Positions 19,104 through 30,765 of a stretch of DNA of 64,000 nucleotides are shown here, in pieces. Under the pieces are notes generated by a model that was not told the origin of the DNA, ran no database searches, and was given only the letters and a program-made list of their open reading frames with translations. The stretch covers positions 655,591,676-655,655,675 of the forward strand of contig CM048744.1 of NCBI GenBank assembly GCA_026315105.1, in the 5' to 3' direction. Source of the stretch: Locusta migratoria. Its lineage: Eukaryota; Arthropoda; Insecta; Orthoptera; Acrididae. Positions within the stretch are counted from its first letter, which is position 1, and each line of letters starts with the position of its first letter. The position numbers and the translations under genes were made by a program.

Positions 19104-19814
19104 TTAAATCAGGGTTCCATGCTGGCCATCGACGTGGACCCGAACGCCGATCCATCGTCCTGGAAATCGTCTATCCAAAAGTCTGCTTACTCTGTGTCCA
19201 ATGTGGGGTGGAGCACTGTCGTGGCGGAACCACATTTTATGACGTATGCCTAACGAAATGTCTTCTAACAACGTTGGTAGCAATGTTTCCTCTAGAAACG
19301 TTCGGTAATAGTTAACAGTCAAACATGCAGGTAAAACATAAGGCCCAATCACGTAATCATCGAGCATACCCGCCCACACAGTTAAAGAAAATCGTCGCTG
19401 AAAATGTGTTGCCACTACGTGGCGAGGACTGTGCACACTCCATGTGTGCATGTTGTGGAAATTAGTTATTCCGTCGCGAGTGAAACACGCTTCATCTGTG
19501 ACGAGTATTTTGTTGACAAATTCATGCTGCGCACTGTGTAACAAAAACCACCCTGAAAAATCACGTCGTGGAGGTAAATATTGTTCTTCCAATGCTTGTA
19601 GGCGTTGAATGTGGTATGGCCGCAGACGTTCCTCTTTAAAATTGCGGTGAACAACAGTGTGCGATACACCCACTTGGTGCGCTATGCTTCTAGTATTATG
19701 CGTAGGATCGTCCTGGGTGTGGTCTAGAATTCTTCCCTCAGCTTCCAATGTACGATCAGCGCGTTGTGGGCCTCTGCCTTCTGCGTGGGCCAGTATAGAG
19801 CCAATATCTCTCAA
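19104..19814 (-). pseudogene. Tc1/mariner-like transposase, C-terminally truncated
   Basis: A 236-codon open frame. An N-terminal helix-turn-helix (NTRSIAHQVGVSHTVVHR, residues 40-57) would bind the element ends. The catalytic core has the first Asp in VTDEACF (D107) and the second in RHDSAPPHI (D199). The third acid is absent: after RRFPGRWIG the sequence changes and stops at residue 236, where family members continue through a SPD.TPLDF motif. The copy is therefore dead although most of it is open. It abuts the poly(A) run after the SINE at 18,883. Confidence 0.88.
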
Positions 19815-19889
19815 TCTAAGGAAATCAAATAAATAATACTCGTAAGTTTTATTCTGTTATAATGTAACAAGAAAGAAAGCATATCAGGT

Positions 19890-21380
19890 TTTCATTTGAT
19901 TTGATTTGATTTCTCAGGGAAGCCAAAACATTCTTGGTCCAACCCGCCACTGCCCGCACCGAAGTTAAGTTTATTGTGCATTATCGCTCCCTGTATATCT
20001 AGTAAATCCAACCAATGCCCTTGAACAGCGCAAGGAGTCCCTTTACCAGTTCTTTATTAGACACAATTTCTTCGGGTCTGGTTATCCTAAATGTGCCGGC
20101 CGCGGTGGCCGAAGAGACTGAGACGCTCCAGTCACGGTCTGCACGGCCACTACGGTCGGGGGTTCGAATCCCCCCTCGGGCATGGATATTTGTGCCGTCC
20201 TTAGTCTTAGTTAGTTCATAAGTAGTTTGTACGTTTAGGGACTGATGACCCCATAGTACCATAGACTTTACAAACATTTGAACATTTTTTTGGTCCCAAA
20301 TGTTCTGTGCCTTTTACTCTCCAAGAAGATTAGATGTGATGCAGTTTCATTACCGTCATCACAGATCCTACATTTAGGGTCCTCTTCTGTTATTCCCACT
20401 ATATGTAGGTGTTTTTTGAAGTTCCCATGGCCTGTCAGCAATCCAACCATGAGTCTATTCTCTCTCCTGTTCAGGCCCAGGATTGCAGAGTTTCTTTTAA
20501 AACATGGCTTTGGCATCATTACCTTGTCATCATTACCTTGTCTTCTGAGCCAGTAATGTAGCTCCAATTTGATCATTGCCTTGGTGATTGTCAGGACAGG
20601 TTCTGGTCCAATAAACGGAGTCTCAGCCACCATCCTGGCTAATCTGTCGACATGTTCGTTGCCACTGATCCCCGAGTGGCCAGGGACCCAAAATAGGTTT
20701 ATCTATTGCTTTCCCCTAGCTCCACCAGAACCCTGTGACATTCTGCAACAATTTTAGACCTTGTTGCAGGAGCTGCCAATGATCTCAGGGCTGCCTGGCT
20801 GTCTGAATAGATATAGATGCTACGGTCTTTGTAGCACCTACGCAAATTCTCCTCCACACACGCCCTGATGGCAGTGATTTCGGCCTGGAATACTGAGGCC
20901 AGTTTCCCTAGAGAGATGACGCCCTCCAGTCTTGGCTGCACACCGTATACCCCAGCCCCAACGCCTTGGTCTGATTTTGACCCGTCAGTGAACCAGACAA
21001 TATCCCCCGTATGGGGTCAAACTATTTTCTTCCACTGCTCCCTACTTCTAATTGTTATATTGAAAGGCTTGTTGAAGCAGTATGGGGTTATAATATAGTC
21101 GGCTGGCATTTCCCCAACCTTTCCTATATTTACCTCACTCACTATTTTAGTGTGTGATTCTGGATATCCCAAAGAGTTGCAGTTTTTGCCAGTTTTGAGT
21201 CTGTATGCACCAGCTGCTGCCTCCATCTTGACCCAAAGGTGTAATGGGGCATATCCAGCATGGTTTCCATCTCAGCAGTTTGTGTGCTGCTAATTACGCC
21301 TGTTATGGCTAAGCAGTCTAATCTCTGCACCTTACCAAGCTCCTTAGCAGCAACCTGCTGTTCTACCTTTGCAACACCCA
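19890..21380 (-). mobile_element. 5'-truncated LINE with RNase H, minus strand
   Basis: The 3' end is a tttga-type microsatellite tail (near 19,893-19,912). Upstream it holds an ORF2 C-terminus, a Cys/His motif, an RNase H domain and the end of the RT. The 5' break near 21,380 joins it directly to the PIN-like pseudogene. A family A SINE (20,095-20,288) sits in the C-terminus. Confidence 0.8.
20095..20288 (+). mobile_element. Family A SINE in LINE ORF2
   Basis: Standard head, B box and tail. The flanks cctaaatgt (left) and cccaaatgt (right) look like a target duplication with one mismatch. Removing it joins two parts of the same LINE reading frame. Confidence 0.88.
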
Positions 21381-21405
21381 TCCACAACTGTACCAGATGG
21401 TACAC
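20268..21405 (-). pseudogene. LINE ORF2 3' half: RT end, RNase H, Cys/His motif
   Basis: In order on the minus strand: VQRLDCLAITGVISSTQTAE (RT C-terminus, near 21,290-21,345), EVNIGKVGEMPADY, then the RNase H block SVFQAEITAIRACVEENLRR with IYIYSDSQAALRSL (20,750-20,910), then CRICDDGNETASHLIF (20,330-20,380) and, past the SINE, TRPEEIVSNKELVKGLLALF ending at a TAG near 19,999. RNase H carries the Glu and Asp expected for catalysis; its first Asp is not certain. Several frameshifts break it. RNase H plus C-terminal Cys motif points to the I/Jockey side of LINEs. Confidence 0.75.
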
Positions 21406-22493
21406 TCTGTAGGAATGCTGCCTAGCGGCTTCTTCTGTATGGCGGAAGTGATGAGAGGTGCAGTTTATTTCTGGTCGCTCTGGCTATGAAACAGTGGTAA
21501 CGCAACGTGTTAAGAGACATTTCGTTGACAGAAACCCCATACAGAGCCATAAACCTCTAACAGCCCGCCTCAAGTGTAGCGTTATGTGATGCACTGGGAA
21601 CCTTGAACACTGACCCAGCAGGTATCACATATTTGCATTTCTTCAGTACTTCCATGATGTGGTGTCAGATCCGCTGAGGACATGAAGGATCAATATATGT
21701 TCGGAGATCATTTCCTTGCAGTTCCTGTGATGAGTATAATGTTCGTGCCTTGTTTTCTTCTCCTGCTTTAAGAAGATAATATCTTTCTTAGTGCCAAAAT
21801 CAAAACCAATAAGCCAACGTCCTCTTCTACAACTACAACTTGATCAGTTGGTTGGAACTTGTTATCTCAATTGCTGTCTGAACTATTTAAGTATCGGCAC
21901 CATCCTTAGTTTGTTTCACTTTTATCCCATCCTGTTCAAGTTTAGTTTTTTTAGTTAGCAGGGATATGAGGTGCATTTTGTTTGCATCTTTTCCTAAGAA
22001 CTTGTCCTGACTGACTGGAATGATCGTAGTTTCACTGACTATCAGTTCCACTGAATTCTTCAGAATAGATCTCCTATGCATTTTTCACGATGATGTCTTC
22101 ACCATATTTCTGCTTAAGTAGCGTTCTCACAATCTTCTCATTTGGAACGTAGCCACCAGACTGTTCAATTAAGTCTTTAACTGCAAACTGACACTCATCA
22201 CTGTTTTAGATTATATTGAACATTCTCTCCATCACCTCGCCTACTTCCAAATCAGGAGGACGACCTGGCCGTTTGTTTTCACCAGTTGGTTCCTTAAAAA
22301 ATTCAACAAAACTTCTCTGGTGATACACTCCATCCGCCGCTACTAGGTCAGTGATGTTATCAAGACGTTTCTTGACACATTTATTGCACTCATCGTTCCT
22401 CTTTTGAACTTCTGCAATTACTGATTCTATTCGTGTTACAGTTTCTACTTTTATTAATTTCTGTCGTCTTTGTACGGGTTTCTTTTTCTCCAT
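21385..22493 (-). pseudogene. Decayed multi-copy PIN-like gene
   Basis: Pieces on the minus strand follow one another. They are an N-terminal part with CNKCVKKRLDNITDLVAADG and GRPPDLEVGEV (22,206-22,493), then ECQFAVKDLIEQSGGYVPNE and KYGEDIIV (22,085-22,200), then KFLGKDANKMHLISLL and GADT (21,890-22,020), then VVVVEEDVGLLVLILAL (about 21,785-21,850), SGSDTTS (about 21,650) and SLPPTEEAARQHSYRVYHLVQ (about 21,390-21,450). An acidic EDVGLLVL strand followed by SG.DTTS is the look of a PIN/FEN1-type nuclease domain in a gene family often repeated in insect genomes. I infer this family from memory of its layout. At least three breaks. Confidence 0.45.
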
Positions 22494-22494
22494 T

Positions 22495-23253
22495 TGATTT
22501 GTTTACTCGTTTATTTCATCCAGGCAAAACAAACATTTGTCTTTAATAGCTAATTATTCGGCAGATATAAATAAATCCTTGGTTGATGAAAAGAGTAGCT
22601 GTGTGCTGCTCGTTCTAACGGAAGTTTGTCTCTCACGCTTCCTGATACTACTCTTTCTTGTATAATTTTTTCTGGCAATGTACATGTAGTTTCACACTCA
22701 GCGATCTATTAAGAGCTTCACGTTTTCCGTCACCACGTCTCGCACTGACATTTATCAATGTACGAAGGCCTTTATCTGAAAATTCCTTCAGAAAGTAGTC
22801 CATCACAAATCAAACACTTTTCATGATTCTCCATTTCAAATGTTGTTATTTTTCACCCACAACCACAGTAAAAGTTCATTACTAAAGCATGTAGAAAGTG
22901 CATTAAAATCGCCACGATGTCTTAGCTCATCATCACTCTGTATTTAATTCCTGCAAAATATAAATATAGGGAAAATTAATGGCGCAGCTCTCAACAATGC
23001 AGTATATACACGTAAATATTGAAATTTGACATACAAAACATTTTAGTTTATTGTGGGAGACCGTACGAATAGATTTGCCAGATGCAGCGAGGAGCTGTTT
23101 CTTAATGTGGGAATACAGGTCAATTGTGAGTAAACCGTTAATCCTATGAAGAGAGTGTATTGGACCTTTTTTGTAGACTATTTTGTCCTATTTAATTCTG
23201 CACTGAAGTAATTTTCTCATATATCCAGCTGTTTTCTTAAAAATGCGAAAATG
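22495..23253. other. No gene seen
   Basis: AT-rich DNA with short frames only; it may include upstream parts of the PIN-like repeat. Confidence 0.35.
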
Positions 23254-23265
23254 TGATTCTTTGCC

Positions 23266-23460
23266 GCCGCGGTGGCCGAGCGGTCTAAGGCGCCTTGCTG
23301 CGGATCGTGCGGTTGCTCGCCGTCGGAGGTTCGAGTCCTCCCTGGGGCATGGGGGTGTGTGATGTCCTTAGGTTAGTTTACCTTAGTTTAAGTAGTTTGT
23401 AAGCTACGGACTGATGACCACGGAGTTTGGTCCGATGGATTTACAAACATTTGAATATTT
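23266..23460 (+). mobile_element. Family B SINE
   Basis: Begins gccgcggtggccgagcggtc, a Leu/Ser-tRNA-like head; the B box is ggttcgagtcct. The body is gtgtgatgtccttaggttag and the tail gcta cggactgatgaccacg. The 12-bp tgattctttgcc flanks it (23,254-23,265 and 23,461-23,472). Confidence 0.95.
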
Positions 23461-23472
23461 TGATTCTTTGCC

Positions 23473-24165
23473 CCCATTTTCCAATAGTATGTTGTTTACA
23501 AAGGTACAAGGAACATCTGTGCAAAGATCCAGGTTATTCGTAATTTTTTCCTCTAAACGTCGAAATTGGGCCTAATTTGACTAGACTAAATGCAACAACT
23601 ACAGTATTTAACGCACCAAATCAGCCACTACAACTGTAGCTGAACGATAAACGTCACAGACGTGGCAATGAAACGGTATACTCAGTGAAACTATTTCCAA
23701 GAAAGAAGGACCTAATTCTACAGTTATTGCTACAGCTGAAACACAAATAGCAAGAATCTTAAAAACATTGGCTTTATAAGCTACAGTAATTACACTCAAA
23801 AGAATATGCGCATACGTATTAGAAAGACGAGAGAAGTGTAAAAATGTGCGAATCGTTAGACTGCATACCGAACTGATAAAATGCTTGTCACGGTAACAAC
23901 AAACCATAATAGAAATTTATTTTTGTCTTATCTTTATATTTTACTTACTTCCAGCGGAATAATATGGAAATGTACACATATTCGTAAGTATATGTTCATG
24001 ACGAAGTTGTTGTTTATACCTCTGAATCAGTGAAACTCGTCTGCTTTTACGTTTATTTTCCGATTATCTATGTATCCTGGTGTTTCACTAATACTTGTAA
24101 GGCAAAAATTAAAGGAACTAATTCGATAATTAAATACAAAGATAATTATAAACAAACATCATTCC
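23473..24165. other. No gene seen
   Basis: AT-rich. A 99-codon minus-strand frame (23,608-23,907) has no recognisable motif and no repeat family match that I can name. Confidence 0.35.
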
Positions 24166-24450
24166 TTCGGCGGCTTGCAACCCCTAGGAGCGCTGGTGTC
24201 GTTGCAACTCTCAGTTGGTGATAACTTTTACAGCAATGAATGTCGCGACTGTATATGTTAGACTGTGATATCGTTCTAATGAACGATGGCGCACCTACGC
24301 ACATTGCAAAGCCAGTTAAGCAATTCCTCACGAACCATTTCCCAAATGACAATTGTTGTTGTGGTCTTCAGTTCGGAGACTGGTTTGATGCATCTCTCCA
24401 CCGTACTCTATCCTGAACAAGCCTACTCATCTTCTCATAAAAACGTCAAG

Positions 24451-24658
24451 CCGGCCTTGGTGGCCGAGGGGCCGAGGGGACTGAGGCGCTCCAGTCACGG
24501 CCTGCACGGCCTCTACGGTCGGGGGTTCGAATCCCCCCTCGGGCATGCATATTTATGTCGTCCTTAGTATAAGGTAGTTGATAAGTAGTTTGTAAGTTTA
24601 GGGACTGATGACCCCATAGTTAAGTCCCATAAGCTTAACAAATATTTGTACATTTGAA
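24451..24658 (+). mobile_element. Family A SINE in RTE-like copy
   Basis: Head ccggccttggtggccgagg with a small internal duplication (ggccgaggggccgagggg), B box present. The 9-bp aacgtcaag flanks it (24,442-24,450 and 24,660-24,668). Confidence 0.92.
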
Positions 24659-25119
24659 GAACGTCAAGCTACGTCCATTTGAATCTGTTTACTGTATTCA
24701 TCTTTTGGTCTCCCTCTGCGATTTTTACCCCACACACTTACCTCCAACGCTAAATTCACGATTCCTTGATGTCTAAGAAAGTGTCCTAAAAATCGATCCG
24801 TTTTTTAGTCAAGGTGTGCCAGAAACTCCTTTTGTCCCCAGTTCCGTTCAGTGTCTCCTCATTACTTACGCGATCCTCCCACCTAATCTTCAGCATTCTT
24901 CTGTAGCACCACATTTCAAAAGTATCTATCCTCTTCCTGTCCGAATTGTTCCTCGCCCATGTTTCACTCCCGTACAAGGCAACACTCCACACTATATCCA
25001 ACTTCAACCTATGCATTCCTCTTTTTAAATTTTCTATCCTCCCTACCCGATTAATGGATCTGACATTCCACGCTCCGATCCGTAGAATTCCAGTGTTGTC
25101 TTTTCTCATGACGACATTC

Positions 25120-25319
25120 AAAAATGTTCAAATGTTTGTACAGCTTATGGGACTCAACTACGGGGTCATCAGTCCCTAAACTTACAAACTACTTATGAAC
25201 TACTTAATCCTAAGGACGGCACAAATATCCATGCCCGAGGGGCGATTCGAACCCCCGACCGTAGTGGCCGTGCAGACCGTGACTGGCGCGCCTCAGTCCC
25301 CTCGGACACTGCGGCCGGC
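25120..25319 (-). mobile_element. Family A SINE in RTE-like copy, minus strand
   Basis: Complete copy. The 13-bp catgacgacattc flanks it at 25,107-25,119 and 25,320-25,332. Confidence 0.95.
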
Positions 25320-25969
25320 CATGACGACATTCTCCTGAGTAGTCCCCGCCCAGATATTCAATGTGGGACTATTTTACCCGAGATGATGCCATTATCATAT
25401 ACAGTAGAACTGCATGCCCTCGGGTGAAATAACAGCTGTAGTTTCCCCTTGCTTTCAGCCCTTCGTAGTGACTGTGTGGCAAAGCAACATTAGTTGATGT
25501 TACTAGGCCAGCTCCGTCAATCATCCAGACTGTTGCCCTTGTAACTACTGAAAAGGCTGCTGCCCCTCTTTAGGAACCAGACGTTTGTCTGGCCTCTCCA
25601 CAGATACCCCTTCGCTGTGGTTGCACCTACGGTAAGGCTATGCGTTTCGTTAAGGCACACAAGCCACCCCCTCGGCAATATCTGTGGTTTCTTGGGGGTG
25701 GATGACAGAATTATCATCCGTCATTTTCCTATAGCCCGGACGTCAAGGTCACCGGACATAAATCCGTTGACTTCTGTCTGTGGAGTTATTTAAAAAGTCT
25801 TGTATTCACTAACCACATTTCGAATTTGGCTGAATTGAAGGCACGTATTACGTAATATATTGACACTGCGAGTCCTGACACCTGCGATCTATTGTGGAAC
25901 ATGCTGTTTATCAGTTCCAGCTTCTAGCAGAAAATGGTGGGCAGCATACAGAACATGATTTGCGCAAGT

Positions 25970-26170
25970 GCCGCGGTGGAGTAACCTATCGGTCTAAAGC
26001 ACCTCGCTGCGGGGCGCGCGGCTGCTCGCCGTGGAGGTTCGAGTCCTCCCTGGGGCATGGGTGTGTGTGTTTGTCTGTAGGTTAGTTTACCTAGGTGTAA
26101 GTAGCTTGTAAGCTACGGACTGATGACCACGCATTTTGGTCCGATATATTTACAGACATTTGAACACTTT
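25970..26170 (+). mobile_element. Family B SINE
   Basis: Head gccgcggtggagtaacctat, B box ggttcgagtcct, tail with cggactgatgaccacgc. The 14-bp tgatttgcgcaagt flanks it (25,956-25,969 and 26,171-26,184). Confidence 0.95.
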
Positions 26171-26599
26171 TGATTTGCGCAAGTCCCGTGATAGTTAACA
26201 GGTTTTCATTACGTGCTTTTCCTGCTACTTATGGCTCAAGGACAGTCAAAAACCGAACAATTTCATGCTTTTTCTGCGGGTTTTGCCCAAGGAAAGTTAA
26301 TAACCATATCCCATCCGATGTGGTACAACCTTGGCGTGGTGGATGGGCTTTCCATTAACAGTACTGTACCACAAGTTTTGCATGACTCGAACTTCTTTTG
26401 TCGGTATCCACTTTCAATATACCGCTTACAACGCTATGTAATGTTTTTTTTTCCTTCTCTTTTTTCTTATTGGTTGTGTGTGCCATTGCGTTTCCTCCTT
26501 CGTCATGTACGTTCAGTTGAAATCTGCATTTATTCTTCCCCGTGGTTCCTTCTGTACAGAATTTTGAAAGTAGGACAGTAATGGACATGCTGTATATTC

Positions 26600-28534
26600 A
26601 ATAAACTTCCAAAAAACTTTCACGCTTATCGTACGTTTCTAACTAAGCTATACATTGTTAATAATAAATTTAACTTTGTTTTTAAATACATGATGTCCAT
26701 AATTAAAGTCCCACTTTTAAAATGGTATACAGAAAGAAACAAGTGGCAGAATTACTGCAGATTGGAACTGAACATACTTGACTCAAGAATAGTACTAATC
26801 ATCACAATCAGAGTGAAAATGTGGTGAATGAACTTAAAATGCAACCCATCATACATTATTTACAAAACTATGAAAACAATGAGTAAGTTCAGTGAATGCC
26901 AAAATCTGTACTGTACTTCCACCCCAATGGTGCTAGATATCTAGGTTGACCAATGGAAGGCGACAGTAAAACCTCTTCTACTATACCACGTTCAAATTAT
27001 AGCGCCCGAACGGCTGGAGCAGAAAACAAAAATTATTATGTTATTTGCCTCCACATGTGTCTACATCTAGGATTCTCAGGGTTAGTAGTCAGGGTTTTGG
27101 GACCTGAACGATGCGGTTTTAGCCTCTGCGGCTGCCTCATGTTAACCTAATTTTATCTTAAAGAATTTATATGTTGGGCGGCCAAGCCAGCAGGTGAATG
27201 GTGATGTATTCCAATAAGCAGATATTAGTAGGTAATAGGAGGTAATCCACCTACAGAGATCATGGAAGTCAAATTCTTGGTTAGTGTGCAGCAATCACCA
27301 TTAGGACAAAATCATGAGCCCACTAAACGCGGTGTTTGATGGTGCATTGGATTCCGACTAGCTTTGTATTCCAAGGTCTGAGTTCAGTTCCCATTTCAGA
27401 GGACAATTTGTAACAAACATGAACGAACCTTCTTCATCTGTGGTAACGTTAAATGCAGAACGTTGGCTTACACTATGGTCCCAAACAAATGTAGACCAAA
27501 ACATCCCTTCACTACCGACTGGAACAGTTTCTGTTTCGGTATGACAAATGTGAATCGGTATTTAGTTGCCATGTATTCGTTAACGGTAAAATTTCTCACT
27601 CTAGAATTTCTTTTAGCTAAGTAACGTACTGATAAGTGTTATCTTGACATTTTGAAAATAGTGTAAGAGTGAGATTCGAAATTTGATTTTTTTTTCTTTT
27701 TGAGATATGACCGATTTTTGGGATTATACAGTTTAATAATTGCATAGTTCTCCCAATATTCCAAACTCTTCAAAGTCTACACGAAAGTCTGGGTTCGACT
27801 CATGACCTGGCACAAAAGTTTTCAGCAAGTCATTTCAAGCTCTGGTATGTACACCTAAGTATTGATAAAAATGAATTTTATAAATTTTTATTGATTTTTC
27901 AAGAGCTCCTCACACGTTACAAAAATAACGATATTTGGCGTTTTGACTTCCAGACAGACACAGAACTTTACTTATTATTTCTGGTTCAAACTTGCCCACA
28001 TCTCGGTATTGGTGAATGTCGCCAATATTTAGTGTATATTCAGAAAACAAGGGCAGCATAAGATGAATTAGAATCCTAATACATATTTTTTTACCTCGCA
28101 TAAGGTCACATATCTCGATGCTAGAGAATAATGTCGATTGTCAAATAACTGGTTGTTCTTAGCACAGAATTCGATTAGGTGCTGGGTTATAATCACCCTG
28201 CACAAAAATTTCACTTTCAAATGATTTTACGTTTTCTCAGTTGTGTATGCAATCATATGTAACATTTTCCGTCGTTATTTGAGAGTGACAGTAACCGTGG
28301 GATACGAGTTCGAGACCGGTATCAACTTTTTGCCCTGTTATATCACGTTCAAATTCCCTGTTTGTTTTTTCACTTTCAGACACCCTGTTCCTGTTATTTC
28401 ACGTTCAAATTCTCTGTTAGTGGCAAAAAATTAGTCAGCCAACAGTGACGATCGACCATGTGCTCCAATCTCGCTCTGGCGGGGATGTTTTGTGTACTTG
28501 GCTTTGCAGACAGCTACTGTGTTGGAATCGATGT
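26600..28534. other. No gene seen
   Basis: AT-rich intergenic DNA with only short, motif-free frames. It includes unrelated oligo-T and oligo-A runs. Confidence 0.4.
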
Positions 28535-28547
28535 CCAGAACAGAACC

Positions 28548-28748
28548 GCCGGCCACGGTGGCCGAGGGGACTGAGACGCTTCAGTCACGGTCTGCACGGC
28601 CACTACGGTCGGGGGTTCGAATCCCCCCTAGGGCATGGATATTTGTGCCGTCCTTAGTTGTAGCTAGTTCATAAGTAGTTTGTAAGTTTAGGGACTGATA
28701 ACCCCATAGTTAAGTCCCATAAGCTCTACAAACATTTGAACATTTGAA
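28548..28748 (+). mobile_element. Family A SINE
   Basis: Complete head, B box and tail. The 13-bp ccagaacagaacc flanks it (28,535-28,547 and 28,749-28,761). Confidence 0.95.
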
Positions 28749-28864
28749 CCAGAACAGAACCATATGGCAGTTCATTTCTAAGTTCAGACAGATGCATGAC
28801 TTGCTACTCAAGAATCCCTTAGCCACAACGATACCGCCTATTCTTTTCGATCTTTTTGTTCTAT

Positions 28865-29010
28865 AGGTAGTTCTGTTTGATGCGGTCACTGATCGTGTGT
28901 GGAAGTGTTGTTCGATGTGTTCATAGCTTATCTTCTTCAGCACAGAGGGCATTCAGCCCTCTGGTCGGACTGAGCCACGGCACCCGGCTGCCTGAGCTAC
29001 ACCAACAGAC
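28865..29010 (-). repeat. Repeat related to 43,240-43,390
   Basis: The minus strand starts with a tRNA-like gccgtggctcag stretch, then agggctgaatgccctctgtgc and gaacacatcgaac. The same order occurs at 43,240-43,390, which marks it as a dispersed repeat, probably a third tRNA-derived SINE type. Confidence 0.5.
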
Positions 29011-30440
29011 GCTGCAACTGGTTCAATACATTTGATGATTGGTTCTTACGCTTACGTCGAATGGCTTTGCTTGATGTTATTTGAGTTATGAACTACACGT
29101 ACTATAAGTAGAAAAAAATCTAAAATGCGATACCCACGTGGTCCCCTTTTTAGAGCTGTTGACGGCTTTGATTGCGGCCTTTGTAATTGCTTAATTAATT
29201 AACAATCCACCAAATGAACGACTGTTAACACGTTAATAACTGCCTAAGAAAAGTTTTAGGCTTTTGAATCATCATATTACAGTTATTTACATAAGGAAAA
29301 AGTAGCTTTGAATGTAGTCCATTTCATGATTTGTGTAACTCAGTTGCAGAATGTGGTTGCAAGAGGTCATGGTACTGTACTACACATGTAGGGAAAAACG
29401 TATAAATTGCAGATTTATTGTGTAGGTGGGCAAAATTCACTGTATAGGTGGGCAAAATGCAATGTCCCAAACAGATGTAGTGTATTGGTACCAAAACTTT
29501 GACGAAGATGGCACACTGAAAGGGAAAAAACGCCATCGATATCTTCCGCAGATAACGATTTGCAGGAATTGAAGAATAAGTCCACAGTAATTGCAGAGTT
29601 TCTCACTGGGATTGCGATCACACTGCGGTACTCCTATGGATCCGAGGCACTGAGCGACTGGTTTACAGAGACTTGGTGAGTCAGTTATTCAAATCTACTT
29701 TTAGGTGCAGTTCTACTTTAAGGAAAGCTATTTGGCCTGCCATTATGACTTGGAACGTACTTTTTGTATTCCGTCTTCCTGCTGTGTTTCGCAGTATCTG
29801 GTCATTTTGTAAGACGTCGCGCTCCGTCGGTGCCTGAAGATTGCATTAAAACGTCCCTGTTTGCTCATGCGACCACGCCCCGAGTCATGTAAAGGTTCTG
29901 CCAATCGTTCTGTATACTGCAAAACAAGAATTTTTGGTTCTACTCGTCTGCTAGGAACTGCAACCTTTTATTTGTGTACTTATTCCTATTTTTTCCACTT
30001 AATCTTCCGCAAGCTGTCTCCGTTGTACACCTATAATCACTATCAGTCCATGAGCACAGCTCGAGAAAATGTTTAGCATAGTGTGATGCTTTGTCCTCCA
30101 TCGGAGAAGTTTATCTACGGCATCGTAGCACTACCGACTTGAGCCACATTCAAAAACGCTTTGCAGTCTGTATGAGCAGGAGATACTTTCTATCTACAGG
30201 CTGTAGACGCCGCCTATTTAACTATCCTACAGCCTATCAGATTAAACACCCGTCACTGAGTTCATATTGTGAGGCCTCCTGCGAGATTGTAGGAACTCAT
30301 GTTGCCAACTGTCTGCGTTTCCGTGCCCATATCGATTTTGTGCAGTAGTCTTTGGTTTTCCCAAAATACGCGATACTACAGAGGCTATTGACAACAGTTG
30401 CGAAATACTCTAAAGAGCCAAAGAAAGTGGCACAGTTGCC
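29010..30440. other. No gene seen
   Basis: Contains one short two-copy tandem (gtaggtgggcaaaat / ataggtgggcaaaat, 29,423-29,460) and short frames without motifs. Confidence 0.4.
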
Positions 30441-30554
30441 TAACTTGGTGTAGGGCCCCCGCGAGCTCGCACAAATACCGCAACACGACGAGGCTGGAGG
30501 GAACTGTCACCATGCATATTCAGGGCTGTCCATGAATTAGTTAAGAGTAACAGG

Positions 30555-30765
30555 CTGTGTAGGCTAACCGCTCGGTTAGTCGTCTGGTCTAAAGCACCGC
30601 ATTCCGAGACGGGGTAGAGTACCGGTCTCGCTTCGAATCCTCTCGGCAGATTAACGAAGAAGGGTCGGAGTGCCGGCCAGCCTGGATGTGGTTTTAGGCG
30701 TTTTTCCACATCACCCTAGGTGAATGCCGCGCTGGTACCCAAGTCACGCCTTAGTTTACACGATT
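30555..30765 (+). repeat. Possible tRNA-derived SINE of another type
   Basis: A tRNA-like run (gtctggtctaaagcaccgc, then a B-box-like gcttcgaatcctc at about 30,632) is followed by tggatgtggttttaggcgtttttccacat. Arrangement fits a SINE, but no clear flanking duplication was found. Confidence 0.4.

Larger units (their letters stand above)
24351..25730 (-). mobile_element. RTE-like LINE copy, internally deleted, minus strand
   Basis: The 3' end is at the left (tgttgttgtggtcttcagt, 24,356-24,374). The minus-strand frame 24,786-25,121 starts with the 5' coding region (MRKDNTGILRIGAWNVRS) and after RLKLDIV jumps straight to VALYGSETW, which is the post-RT region in the full copies at 50-55 kb. About 2 kb of endonuclease and RT is missing in between. 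The 5' untranslated region extends to about 25,730. Two family A SINEs lie inside. Confidence 0.85.
24230..26600 (+). pseudogene. Tc1/mariner-like transposase split by nested insertions
   Basis: The plus strand at 24,283-24,350 reads DGAPTHIAKPVKQFLTNHF, the second-Asp motif of mariner-type transposases. After the RTE-like insert the reading resumes at about 25,725 with RSPDINPL (the third-acid motif), and then a C-terminal pattern with LAELKARIT and ASPDTCDLLWNM. A family B SINE (25,970-26,170) lies just after. Several frameshifts. The two halves are in the right order and spacing once the RTE-like copy is removed. Confidence 0.6.

Noticed and set aside
26213..26581. 122-codon plus-strand frame as a gene
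   Set aside because: It follows the mariner remnant, contains low-complexity T-rich DNA, and has no motif; an overlapping minus-strand frame is just as long per base.
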